Both the position numbers and the translations under genes were made by a program. 64,000 nt of DNA from an uncultured Prevotella sp. (GTDB lineage: Bacteria > Bacteroidota > Bacteroidia > Bacteroidales > Bacteroidaceae), in assembly GCA_900315525.1 (NCBI GenBank), contig OMZO01000001.1, positions 62,001-126,000 of the forward strand, given 5' to 3'. How positions within the stretch are numbered: the stretch's first letter is position 1; every line of letters begins with the position of its first letter. The notes under the pieces were generated by a model. That model was not told the origin of the DNA. It saw only the letters and a program-made list of their open reading frames with translations, and did no database searches. This document shows, piece after piece, positions 44,625-53,425 of the stretch.

Positions 44625-45749
44625 ATGATTGCAATCAATCCGTTTATCGTAACTGGAAAAATTCCCACAGAACTATTCTGCGACCGCAAAGAAGAGTCGG
44701 AAAGACTCCTACGTAGTATGACCAATGGTGCAAATATCGTACTGATGGCACCACGCCGAACGGGAAAAACCCAATTAATATACTATTGTTTTGATAAGCG
44801 AATAATCAGCGAAAACTATATCACTTTCTTCATAGATATCCTAAAAACGACATCACTCCAAGAGTTTACTTATGAACTAGGAAAAGCCGTATTCAACACA
44901 CTGGCCTCCAGAGGTAAAAAGATGCAGAAGCTGCTCATGGCGACCATGCAATCGCTAACGGGAAACATCGGCTTTGATCCTGTCACGGCCCTGCCCACTT
45001 TCGGCATCTCCATCGGTGACATCAGAAATCCATCATATTCGCTCGAGGAAATCTTCAAGACACTGGAGAATGCCGGAAAGAAATGCATCGTAGCCATCGA
45101 CGAATTCCAACAGATAACCAACTATCAAGAAAACAACATTGAAGCAGAACTCCGCTCTCATATCCAGAAGATGACAAACACCCAGTTTATCTTCGCGGGT
45201 AGCGAGCGGCATTTGATTGAGGAAATGTTCCTCAACTCAGCACGGCCTTTCTACAATAGTGCAGACATCCAGAGTCTGGAAGAGATCGAAGAGGAGAAAT
45301 ATGCAGACTTCGCTCGTCACCACTTTATTGCCAATGGGAAACGGATAGAAGACGAGGCCATACACTATATATACCAAACTTTCGATGGCAACACTTATTA
45401 CAACCAAAAGGCTATGCGAGAAGCATTTGCATGTACACCTGTTGAAGGCCTTTGCACGAAAACAACAGCAGAGCAACTGGTAATGTTGATGACAAAAGAG
45501 TCTGAGAGGCATTACAGTGAGATTATGGCCAGACTCTCACTTCCCCAAAAAGAACTGCTATACGCCATTGCTAAAGACCATCGTGCACGTCAGATTACCT
45601 CTGGCACATTTATCCGACGCCACAGTCTGAAGTCGGCCAGCAGCGTACAGAGTGCCATCAAGAAACTGACAGAATACGGTCTATTGACATACAAAGCGGG
45701 TGAATATTCAATAGCCGACCAGCTCATGCGACTCTGGCTCATTTCGTAA
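44625..45749 (+). CDS. Archaeal-type AAA ATPase (ATPase_2) with C-terminal winged helix
   Basis: Begins INPFIVTGKIPTELFCDRKEE, the usual entry of this family. Walker A APRRTGKTQ (about residues 43-51), Walker B KCIVAIDEFQQ (about 150-160), sensor FAGSERH. The last 80 residues (SLPQKELLYAIAKDH, SLKSASSVQSAIKKL) form a winged helix. 374 residues. Cytosolic P-loop ATPases of this type are abundant in Bacteroidota and often have no assigned role; some have a nuclease domain, absent here. It sits alone between two LruC lipoprotein genes behind its own promoter. Confidence 0.88.
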   Translation: MIAINPFIVTGKIPTELFCDRKEESERLLRSMTNGANIVLMAPRRTGKTQLIYYCFDKRIISENYITFFIDILKTTSLQEFTYELGKAVFNTLASRGKKMQKLLMATMQSLTGNIGFDPVTALPTFGISIGDIRNPSYSLEEIFKTLENAGKKCIVAIDEFQQITNYQENNIEAELRSHIQKMTNTQFIFAGSERHLIEEMFLNSARPFYNSADIQSLEEIEEEKYADFARHHFIANGKRIEDEAIHYIYQTFDGNTYYNQKAMREAFACTPVEGLCTKTTAEQLVMLMTKESERHYSEIMARLSLPQKELLYAIAKDHRARQITSGTFIRRHSLKSASSVQSAIKKLTEYGLLTYKAGEYSIADQLMRLWLIS

Positions 45750-45776
45750 ATTTGCGTTAAAAAAAAGGGCGATTTA

Positions 45777-45807
45777 TTGCAAGTTTAAACTTTTTTGTGT
45801 ATTTTTG
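45777..45807 (+). promoter_or_regulatory. Promoter of LruC lipoprotein 5
   Basis: TTG 45777-45779, 20-bp spacer, TATTTTTG 45800-45807; leader about 47 nt. Confidence 0.72.
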
Positions 45808-45859
45808 CAAAATAAAATGCATTTTATTAACGAATAAGCTTATTTAAACTTGTATTGGT

Positions 45860-48298
45860 ATGAAAAAGTATTTGGTAACAGGACTAGCCGCAGTAGCTAT
45901 CAGCGGCATGTTTACGAGCTGTACGCATGAGACCGATGCTGGTGCCGGTGGCACCAATCTTGGTGTCGTAGAGACCTACGAGCAAGCATTCATCAGCCGT
46001 TTCGGCACACCTTCTCCAGATGCAGACTGGGGTTTCGGCCCAAGCACAACTCAAGCTGGCACACGTGCAAACACACGTACTATTCAGCCTGAACACAACT
46101 TTGCAAATGATGCCATTGCCAAGCCGACAACAACAGAAATGGCAAGTACTAATTTCCTAACGAAGATTTCTGATATTCCCGGTGAAATTTTGTCTTATCA
46201 ACAGGTATGTCAAAAAATTCAGAAAGACAACAACTGGAATTATACACCAGATGAATTTTCCACAGGAAATTGTTACATAGATGCGAATTACACTGGTAAA
46301 GTAAAAATCTGGAGCGGCAATAGCATAATGTACATCGAAGGAAATCATGATTTCACAAATGGAAGGACATGGGATGTTGGTGCAAACATGACCATTTATC
46401 TCCTTGAAGGTGCTACCCTGAGAATTTCTAATGGCCTCCATAGTGGTTCTAAGATTTATATTGCAAATGGTGCAACATTTAGTGTTGAAAATGCTATTAG
46501 TACAGGTGATGTAAGCTATTATAATAATGGCGGAACTATTGAGGCCAAGTCTTCTATGGTTGTCAATGGTGGCAATGAAGTATTTTGCGAAGGGGGCACA
46601 TTTAAAGTTGGTGGTAAATTCCAGCTGCAGAGAGCAAACTTTTATGGACACAATACTACTGTTGACATTGACGGTGATATAGATGCAGGCCAAGCATATG
46701 ATAATTCTATTAATAGCAATGTTCCAGGTATTTATTATCAGGAAGGTGGTTCATTTGCAGATACCAATGACAAACTAGTATGTAACAGTGGCAAATTCTA
46801 TACAAATGTTAATACCAAGTTCACATACATTGAGGCTAATGGTACAGGTGTAATTTACAATGCAGCCAATGCAACCATGACCTCAACAGGACAAATTAAG
46901 TTAACTAACTACAATAATGACGGAACGGGATCAACGTTAATAAATGACGGTGACCTTGTAGGTACATATCTTGGAACAGAAGGAAGTGCATTGTTCCAAA
47001 ACAATGGAAATACAACTATTTCTGGCCAGACTATCTTAAATAGTAATAGCAATACATGGGTAAACAATGGTCAATATAGAACCCAATATTTCTTTTATAG
47101 CGCCGGCAGTCGAAATGTCATAAACAATTGCCACCTGACTGTTGATGAAGATATGTGTCTGAACTTTGGTGACGGTAATTCTGCTTTCCGCATGGATTCT
47201 GGATCCGGCGTAGTAACCAAGAATTTTTATGGTGGTGGTACGCAATACAATTATAATGCTGGCGGCCCTTTCCGTGTGGAAATGGGTAGCAATTCTGTTT
47301 TTAAAGTTACAAACACAGCGCAAGTAATCGCTTCAAAACCCAATTATGGTTTTTACGGACCCTCAGAAGGTGCTCCTGCAGTATTGCATGCAAACAAAAT
47401 CGTAAAAGGTTGGAACTGGGCTAAACAAGGCTGGGTCGTAAGCTATGGCGGCAATCTCGCAGTTGCAGTTGAAGAATCTCATTTCGAGCAAGGTCATGAT
47501 GGTGATCCTACTCATCCGTTTATCGGAGAGGAAGACGATTTCAAGCTTGCCACAGATTTGTATTACAAACAGAGTGATGGAACATACAAAAATTCTGCCA
47601 ATACTTTGAGCAGTATTAAGATTACTCCAACTAATTGTAACCCAGGCTTTACCGGTGGTGGCGACGACGATGACGACGATGACACCGATCCAGTAATCCG
47701 TGTGATTGCTGAGGATATGGGTGACCAAAGTCTCAAGGAGGCCAGCGACTTCGACTTCAATGATGTGGTGTTCGATGTGGAATACATTGAAGAGGGCAAG
47801 GTTAAGATCACGATTCTTGCCGCTGGTGGTACACTGCCTCTGACTATAGGCTGGGATGGCACAGAAGACCCCAATGACCCAAAAGCTTACATAAAGCACG
47901 AAGTTCACTACTTGCTGGGCTATAGCGAATCTACGATGATCAACACCCACTCAACTGTTGGTAATTACAAAGATGGTGTAGCACCTTACCCATTTGAGTT
48001 CACTGGTTCGTTCAGAAAAGACCATTTCGCTGAGGATGTAAGAGACAACATCCCTGTGAAGGTAAGAAAGAACGGTGTTTGGTATGACATCAATGCCGAA
48101 CAGGGAAGAGCTCCTGGCAAGATTGCTGTTGGAACGGACTATAATCCTTGGTGCGATGAGCGCGTAGATATTGATGATTGGTGGCAGAACAACGACCTTA
48201 AGGGTCTGTTCTCTCTATACACCAAGAGTCCTGCTACACTTACGAAGTTCTGGTATAAGCAGGCTACCTACCGCAATAGTAAGCCGATTTCAAAATAA
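45860..48298 (+). CDS. LruC-domain lipoprotein 5 (beta-helix plus poly-Asp linker)
   Basis: Signal MKKYLVTGLAAVAISGMFTSC (Cys21) then THETDAG. Shared block FGTPSPDADWGFGPS followed by GTRANTRTI. Residues about 135-560 are Asn/Gly-rich short strands (SGSKIYIANGATFSVENA-like) consistent with a long parallel beta-helix. A linker GGGDDDDDDDTDP near 600 leads to the LruC domain with SDFDFNDVVFDVEYI (Asp630), ILAAGGTLPLTIG and a C-terminal end with LKGLFSLYTKSP. 812 residues, the largest of the five. Middle codons are clearly AT-rich. Likely an exposed adhesin- or ligand-binding-like protein; no direct evidence. Confidence 0.84.
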   Translation: MKKYLVTGLAAVAISGMFTSCTHETDAGAGGTNLGVVETYEQAFISRFGTPSPDADWGFGPSTTQAGTRANTRTIQPEHNFANDAIAKPTTTEMASTNFLTKISDIPGEILSYQQVCQKIQKDNNWNYTPDEFSTGNCYIDANYTGKVKIWSGNSIMYIEGNHDFTNGRTWDVGANMTIYLLEGATLRISNGLHSGSKIYIANGATFSVENAISTGDVSYYNNGGTIEAKSSMVVNGGNEVFCEGGTFKVGGKFQLQRANFYGHNTTVDIDGDIDAGQAYDNSINSNVPGIYYQEGGSFADTNDKLVCNSGKFYTNVNTKFTYIEANGTGVIYNAANATMTSTGQIKLTNYNNDGTGSTLINDGDLVGTYLGTEGSALFQNNGNTTISGQTILNSNSNTWVNNGQYRTQYFFYSAGSRNVINNCHLTVDEDMCLNFGDGNSAFRMDSGSGVVTKNFYGGGTQYNYNAGGPFRVEMGSNSVFKVTNTAQVIASKPNYGFYGPSEGAPAVLHANKIVKGWNWAKQGWVVSYGGNLAVAVEESHFEQGHDGDPTHPFIGEEDDFKLATDLYYKQSDGTYKNSANTLSSIKITPTNCNPGFTGGGDDDDDDDTDPVIRVIAEDMGDQSLKEASDFDFNDVVFDVEYIEEGKVKITILAAGGTLPLTIGWDGTEDPNDPKAYIKHEVHYLLGYSESTMINTHSTVGNYKDGVAPYPFEFTGSFRKDHFAEDVRDNIPVKVRKNGVWYDINAEQGRAPGKIAVGTDYNPWCDERVDIDDWWQNNDLKGLFSLYTKSPATLTKFWYKQATYRNSKPISK

Positions 48299-48341
48299 TA
48301 AGAACAACATTTAATCAAGTACTTAAATACTAATCAAGTTT

Positions 48342-48376
48342 GAGGGGCGTCTGCGGGAGCAGGCGCCTCTTTTTTA
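48342..48376 (+). terminator. GNRA-loop terminator T4 after LruC lipoprotein 5
   Basis: GAGGGGCGTCTGC, loop GGGA, GCAGGCGCCTC, then TTTTTT. Fourth member of the family. Confidence 0.88.
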
Positions 48377-48387
48377 TGGACTCTTTC

Positions 48388-48419
48388 TTTGGTTATATGC
48401 AAAGATTATCGTACCTTTG
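48388..48419 (+). promoter_or_regulatory. Upstream promoter P1 of the SpmAB-like gene
   Basis: TTTG 48388-48391, 20-bp spacer, TACCTTTG 48412-48419, directly followed by the hairpin GAGGC-TTC-GCCTC. Confidence 0.72.
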
Positions 48420-48450
48420 AGGCTTCGCCTCGAAGATAGGCTGCATCTCG

Positions 48451-48485
48451 GAAATGAAAATAAATCTGGATTTATTTTGCATTTC
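48451..48485. repeat. Imperfect palindrome between the two promoters
   Basis: GAAATGAAAATAAAT (48451-48465) and ATTTATTTTGCATTTC (48470-48485) are complementary apart from one inserted base. It lies in the P1 leader and overlaps the -33 of P2, so it could act as an operator or an RNA hairpin. Confidence 0.65.
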
Positions 48486-48506
48486 GCTCAATTTACACTA
48501 CCTTTG
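48477..48506 (+). promoter_or_regulatory. Proximal promoter P2 of the SpmAB-like gene
   Basis: TTG 48477-48479, 19-bp spacer, TACCTTTG 48499-48506, 8 nt before the ATG. Transcript from P2 would be almost leaderless; from P1 it would have about 90 nt. Confidence 0.7.
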
Positions 48507-48514
48507 CAAACAAT

Positions 48515-49747
48515 ATGGTACTAAATTATATTTGGATTGCATTTTTCATCATCGCATTCGTGATTGCGCTGGTGAAATTGGTGTTTCTGGGAGACTTCGA
48601 CGTGTTCCCGGCAATGATGGATTCGACGTTCTCATCGTCGAAGACGGCTTTTGAGATCTCACTCGGACTGACAGGCGTGCTTTCGCTCTGGCTCGGTATC
48701 ATGAAGATTGGCGAGAAGGGCGGTGTCGTGAATGTGTTGGCACGCATGCTAAGTCCTATCTTCGTGAAGCTGTTCCCTGATATCCCCAAGGGACACCCCG
48801 TAACGGGTTCCATCTTCATGAATATCGCTGCTAACATGCTGGGCCTCGACAATGCGGCAACACCGCTCGGCTTGAAGGCGATGGAACAGTTGCAAGAACT
48901 GAACACGAAGAAAGATACGGCCTCGAACCCGATGATCATGTTCCTCGTGCTGAACACCTCGGGCCTGACGCTGATACCTATCTCCATCATGGTGTACCGC
49001 GCCCAGATGGGAGCCGCCCAGCCTACGGATATCTTTATCCCTATCCTGTTGGCGACCTTCTTCTCGACACTCGCAGGTATCATCTTCACCAGCCTCTATC
49101 AGAAGATCAATCTGCTGAACCGTACCATGCTGCTGACGCTGGGCGGTGCTGCTGCCGTCGTGGCAGGCATCATCTGGGGCTTCGGACAGATGGATTCCAT
49201 CCTGATGAACAAGGTGAGCACCTCGTCTGCCAATATCATGCTGATGATGATTATCATCGCCTTCATCATAGCTGGTGTGCGGAAGAAAGTAAATGTGTAT
49301 GACGCCTTCATCGAGGGTGCGAAAGACGGCTTTACGACGGCTGTACGCATCATCCCCTACCTCGTGGCTATCCTCGTAGGCATCGGCGTGTTCCGTGCCT
49401 CTGGCGCAATGGATATGCTTATAGACGGTATCCGCTGGGGCGTGGAGGCCACAGGTGCCAACAGCGACTTCGTGGGTGCCCTGCCAACGGCGCTGATGAA
49501 GCCCCTCTCGGGTAGTGGTGCTCGTGGTATGATGGTCGATGCGATGACCACCTATGGCGCTGACTCATTCATCGGGCGTCTGAGCTGTATCTTCCAGGGC
49601 TCGACAGACACGACCTTCTATATCCTGGCTGTGTATTTCGGTAGTGTGGGTATCGTCAAGACCCGCCATGCCGTTGCCTGCGGTCTGCTGGCAGACCTTG
49701 CTGGTATCATCGCTGCTATCGCTATCGCATACTTGTTCTTTGGATAA
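48515..49747 (+). CDS. Fused SpmA-SpmB-type membrane protein (nucleoside recognition / Gate domain)
   Basis: 410 residues with about ten membrane helices. N-terminal half matches SpmA (GVLSLWLGIMKIGEKGG, NIAANMLGLDNAATPLGLKA); C-terminal half matches SpmB (AVRIIPYLVAILVGIGVFRASG, MKPLSGSGARGMM, IFQGSTDTTFYILAVYFG). In Bacillus these are two spore-maturation proteins; this organism does not sporulate, and in Bacteroidota the fusion is common with unknown substrate. 34 bp before a flippase gene. Confidence 0.9.
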   Translation: MVLNYIWIAFFIIAFVIALVKLVFLGDFDVFPAMMDSTFSSSKTAFEISLGLTGVLSLWLGIMKIGEKGGVVNVLARMLSPIFVKLFPDIPKGHPVTGSIFMNIAANMLGLDNAATPLGLKAMEQLQELNTKKDTASNPMIMFLVLNTSGLTLIPISIMVYRAQMGAAQPTDIFIPILLATFFSTLAGIIFTSLYQKINLLNRTMLLTLGGAAAVVAGIIWGFGQMDSILMNKVSTSSANIMLMMIIIAFIIAGVRKKVNVYDAFIEGAKDGFTTAVRIIPYLVAILVGIGVFRASGAMDMLIDGIRWGVEATGANSDFVGALPTALMKPLSGSGARGMMVDAMTTYGADSFIGRLSCIFQGSTDTTFYILAVYFGSVGIVKTRHAVACGLLADLAGIIAAIAIAYLFFG

Positions 49748-49780
49748 AGGTAAAAAAGTAAAAAGGGAAAAGGGCAAAAA
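49747..49780 (+). repeat. GTAAAA-type repeat tract before the flippase gene
   Basis: AGGTAAAAAAGTAAAAAGGG then AAAAGGGCAAAAA, running to within 1-2 bp of the ATG at 49782. Confidence 0.68.
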
Positions 49781-49781
49781 A

Positions 49782-51233
49782 ATGGCAAATCTGAAATCAC
49801 TTGCAAAAGATACAGCTATCTATGGACTGAGTAGCATCGTAGGCAGATTCCTGAACTACCTGCTCGTGCCGCTCTACACGCACTATATGCCCAAGGACTC
49901 GGGCGACTATGGCATCAGCACCAACGTCTATGCCTATGTGGCACTGATCCTGGTGCTGCTGACCTTCGGTATGGAGACGACACTCTTCCGCTTTGCCAAC
50001 GACGAACGGTTTAAGTCGGACACCGTCTTCTCGACCACAATGGCTGTCGTAGGTTCTCTGACAGCCGTATTTCTGTTGCTTATCTTCGGTTTCATCGGAC
50101 CTATCAGTGGTGCGCTGGGCTACACAGAGCACCCCGACTATCTGCTGATGATGGCAGTCGTAGTGGCGCTCGATGCTGTGCAGGCCATCCCCTTCAGTTA
50201 TCTGCGCTATCAGAAGCGCCCTTTACGCTTTGCCTCGCTCAAGATGCTGTTCATCATCCTGAACATCGGTCTTAACCTGCTCTACTTCGTGGTACTCGGC
50301 AAGACCAGCGTATTCTACGTATTCTTCATCAATCTGCTCTGCACAGGCTTCATCACCTTCTTCTTCCTGCCAGACCTATTCCGCATCCATTGGAAATTCG
50401 ACGGCAGTCTGTTACGCAACATGCTCAGCTACTCGTGGCCTATCCTGATTCTCGGTATCGCCGGTATCCTGAACCAGGTAGCCGACAAGATCATCTTCCC
50501 GCTGGTCTATCCAGATCAGGCAGAGGCCAACGTACAGCTTGGCATCTACGGTTCCTGCGTCAAGATAGCGATGATCATGGCGATGATCACACAGGCTTTC
50601 CGCTATGCCTATGAGCCTATTGTGTTCGCGAAGAGCAAAGATGCCGACAAGACGGAATACTACGCTGCAGCCATGAAGTATTTTCTCATCTTCACGCTGC
50701 TGGCATTCCTCTGCGTGGTGGGCTGGATGCCTCTGTTGCAGTATATCATCGGTGCCGACTACCGTGAAGGTCTGGGTGTAGTACCCATCGTCATGGCAGC
50801 AGAGATTATGATGGGCGTCTATTTCAACCTCTCATTCTGGTATAAGCTCATCGACAAGACCATCTATGGAGCCTGGTTCTCGCTGGCAGGCTGCATCGTA
50901 CTCTTTGCCGTCAATATCTTCTTCATCCCCAAATACAGCTACTGGGCTTGTGCTTGGGGCGGAGTGGCAGGCTATGGCACGGCGATGGTGCTGAGCTATA
51001 TCGTAGGACAGAAGAAGAATCCTATCCCCTACCCGATGAAGGATATTGCCATCTACGTCCTCATCACCGCATTCCTCACCGCTCTGATGTATTTGCACGA
51101 GGAACGATTCCAACTCGGAATGGCCTCATTGGCTTTCAATACGATGTGTATCGTTCTCTTCGTGGTTTTCATCGTGCGTCGCGACTTCCCGCTGAGTCAT
51201 CTACCCATCATTGGAAAGTATTTCAGAAAATAA
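49782..51233 (+). CDS. Polysaccharide flippase / lipid II flippase-like MVF (MOP superfamily) protein
   Basis: The start at 49782 (MANLKSLAKDTAIYGLSSIV) is supported by the repeat tract before it; the longer frame from 49644 lies inside the previous gene. 483 residues with about 12-14 transmembrane helices. The N-terminal pattern KDTAIYGLSSIVGRFLNYLL and YGISTNVYAYVALILVLLTFGMETTLFRF are typical of Wzx-like oligosaccharide translocases. Probably moves a lipid-linked glycan across the inner membrane. No glycosyltransferase lies nearby, so the glycan cannot be named. Confidence 0.87.
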   Translation: MANLKSLAKDTAIYGLSSIVGRFLNYLLVPLYTHYMPKDSGDYGISTNVYAYVALILVLLTFGMETTLFRFANDERFKSDTVFSTTMAVVGSLTAVFLLLIFGFIGPISGALGYTEHPDYLLMMAVVVALDAVQAIPFSYLRYQKRPLRFASLKMLFIILNIGLNLLYFVVLGKTSVFYVFFINLLCTGFITFFFLPDLFRIHWKFDGSLLRNMLSYSWPILILGIAGILNQVADKIIFPLVYPDQAEANVQLGIYGSCVKIAMIMAMITQAFRYAYEPIVFAKSKDADKTEYYAAAMKYFLIFTLLAFLCVVGWMPLLQYIIGADYREGLGVVPIVMAAEIMMGVYFNLSFWYKLIDKTIYGAWFSLAGCIVLFAVNIFFIPKYSYWACAWGGVAGYGTAMVLSYIVGQKKNPIPYPMKDIAIYVLITAFLTALMYLHEERFQLGMASLAFNTMCIVLFVVFIVRRDFPLSHLPIIGKYFRK

Positions 51234-51249
51234 CAAAAAAACTACAGAT

Positions 51250-53379
51250 ATGAAAAAGTTTATTCTATTTGTTTTACCATTTTACCTTTTTACTTGTTTA
51301 CCCTTAAAGGCTGACGAAGGTATGTGGACACTCTACAACCTGCCCAATGCTGTCTATGAGACGATGAAGCAGGAGAACTATCAACTGCCCTATGGTGCCC
51401 TGTATCAAGGTGAAGATGCAGTGAAGAACTGCGTCGTCAACTTCGGCGGCTTCTGCTCGGGCGTCGTGGTTTCACCCGACGGTCTGGTGTTCACGAACCA
51501 CCATTGCGGTTTCGAAGCCATCCGCTCGCATTCTACCGTAGAACACGACTACATGCTCAATGGCTTCGTGTCGAACTCGTATGAGGAGGAACTGCCCAAC
51601 AAGGACCTCTTCGTGAGTTTCATGGTGGAGCAGAAGGATATCACGCCCCTGCTCGACTCACTGGGCATCAATCAGATGAGCAACGACAAAAAGTACCATT
51701 TCATCGACTCGCTTGAGAATGCGATGCTCAAGGAGATAGAGGCCAAAGACTCTACCCTGCGCGTGGAGATCAAGCCCTTTTACGAGGGTAATGCCTATTA
51801 CCTGACGACCTACCGCGACTATCCTGACGTGCGTCTCGTGTTTGCCCTGCCTAAGTCGATGGGTAAGTTTGGCGGTGAGACAGACAACTGGATGTGGCCT
51901 CGCCAGACCTGCGACTTCAGCGTGTTCCGTATCTACGTTGATCCCAAGACTGGCGGTCCTGCCAAGTATTCGAAGGATAATGTGCCGATGAAACCGAAGA
52001 AATGGGCTCCCGTATCGCTGCAAGGCTATGTGCCAGGTTCTTTCTCTATGACCATCGGCTATCCTGGTTCTACAAGCCGCTATCTGTCGAGCTACGGTAT
52101 CAAGGAGCGCCGCGATGCCCGTAATAAACCCATGTACCAGACACGTGAGGTAAAGCAAAACGTGATGATCCGCCACATGCGTGCCGACGAGGCCGTACGC
52201 ATCAAGTACGACTCGAAGTATGCACAGAGTTCAAACTACTGGAAGAACTCCATCGGTATGAACAAATGTATCGATTCCATCGGACTCATCCAGCAGAAAG
52301 CTGCCTTCGAACAGCAGATCCGCCACTGGCAGGACTCTACAGGCTACCTGAAGGGGCAGCTCGACTTCAACCTGCTGGAGCGACTGTATCAGAAGCGCTT
52401 CAACGCCATGCGCGCCCTGACCTTCTATAACGAGACCTTTGGACGCCGAAATACCGATGAAATGACCCGTCGTGCCCTGCGCGTACACAACAAACCTATC
52501 ATCAACGGCAAGGATGGTAAGCCGAAGAGCTACTATATCGAATTCAAGGATAACAGCGACACCTGGGACGAGGCCACAGACCGTGAGATCCTCGCTGCCC
52601 TACTGAAGCACTACCGCGAGCAGGTGGAGATCAAGTACCAGCCTGACTTCTATAACGTCATCGACCACGACTTCAAGGGCAACTACCAGAAGTTCGTCGA
52701 TCACATCTACAAGAAGTCGAAGCTGATGAAGAACGATAAGAAGATCTACATCAACAAGCGGAGTTACCAGAAAGATCCGGGTGTGGTCTATGGACTGAGC
52801 CTCATCGACATACAGGCTGCTATCCGTGCTGACCTCGAGGCAACCTACGATTCCATCGACATACAGGAGCGCTATCTCTGTGCTGCCAAGCTGCGCATGG
52901 AAGAAGACCTGCCTAACTACAGCGATGCCAACTTCACCATGCGTCTCTCTTACGGGCAGGTAGGTGAATACCTGCTAGGCGGTCAGCCCTCAGGCTACTA
53001 CACGGAGGCCAGCAGCATCGTCAAGAAGATGGAACAGGGCGAGAAGGGCGTCATCGACTACGAGGCAGAGCCCATCATGAAGGAACTGCTCTCGAAGCCC
53101 GACTTCGGCAAATATACCGATAAGACCACGGGAAAACTGCACCTCTGCTTCCTGACAAACAACGATATCACGGGTGGCAACTCTGGTTCTCCGATGTTCA
53201 ATGGCAAGGGCGAACTGATTGGACTGGCCTTCGACGGCAACTGGGATTCGCTGTCGTCAGACATCTTCTTCGACCGTCAGCTTGCCCGTTGTATCGGCGT
53301 CGATATCCGCTACGTGCTCTACATGATGGAGAGCTGGGGCAAGGCAGACCGTCTGCTCCGTGAAATAAACGCCAAGTAA
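51250..53379 (+). CDS. S46 family dipeptidyl-peptidase (DPP7-like)
   Basis: Periplasmic enzyme removing dipeptides from peptide N-termini. The start at 51250 gives the signal peptide MKKFILFVLPFYLFTCLPLKA. Trypsin-like triad: His84/His85 in TNHHCGFEAI, Asp in DNWMWPRQTCDFS (near 220), Ser645 in GGNSGSPMFN. Eighteen residues after that Ser is Gly in FDGN, where DPP11-type (Asp/Glu-specific) enzymes are reported to have Arg, so a DPP7-like preference for hydrophobic P1 is expected. 709 residues, normal. 16 bp after the flippase gene. Confidence 0.93.
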   Translation: MKKFILFVLPFYLFTCLPLKADEGMWTLYNLPNAVYETMKQENYQLPYGALYQGEDAVKNCVVNFGGFCSGVVVSPDGLVFTNHHCGFEAIRSHSTVEHDYMLNGFVSNSYEEELPNKDLFVSFMVEQKDITPLLDSLGINQMSNDKKYHFIDSLENAMLKEIEAKDSTLRVEIKPFYEGNAYYLTTYRDYPDVRLVFALPKSMGKFGGETDNWMWPRQTCDFSVFRIYVDPKTGGPAKYSKDNVPMKPKKWAPVSLQGYVPGSFSMTIGYPGSTSRYLSSYGIKERRDARNKPMYQTREVKQNVMIRHMRADEAVRIKYDSKYAQSSNYWKNSIGMNKCIDSIGLIQQKAAFEQQIRHWQDSTGYLKGQLDFNLLERLYQKRFNAMRALTFYNETFGRRNTDEMTRRALRVHNKPIINGKDGKPKSYYIEFKDNSDTWDEATDREILAALLKHYREQVEIKYQPDFYNVIDHDFKGNYQKFVDHIYKKSKLMKNDKKIYINKRSYQKDPGVVYGLSLIDIQAAIRADLEATYDSIDIQERYLCAAKLRMEEDLPNYSDANFTMRLSYGQVGEYLLGGQPSGYYTEASSIVKKMEQGEKGVIDYEAEPIMKELLSKPDFGKYTDKTTGKLHLCFLTNNDITGGNSGSPMFNGKGELIGLAFDGNWDSLSSDIFFDRQLARCIGVDIRYVLYMMESWGKADRLLREINAK

Positions 53380-53385
53380 TCCAGA

Positions 53386-53421
53386 ATAAGTGCCACTTAT
53401 CGTCGCATAAGTGGCACTTAT
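53386..53421. repeat. Array D: ATAAGTGSCACTTAT twice, period 21 bp
   Basis: ATAAGTGCCACTTAT at 53386-53400 and ATAAGTGGCACTTAT at 53407-53421. Palindromic, with 6-bp spacer CGTCGC. Lies right after the S46 stop codon. Confidence 0.88.
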
Positions 53422-53425
53422 TTCG

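Noticed and set aside
36342..48376. LruC cluster as a genomic island integrated at tRNA-Met
   Set aside because: No integrase, and I find no second copy of the tRNA 3' end at the far side of the cluster.
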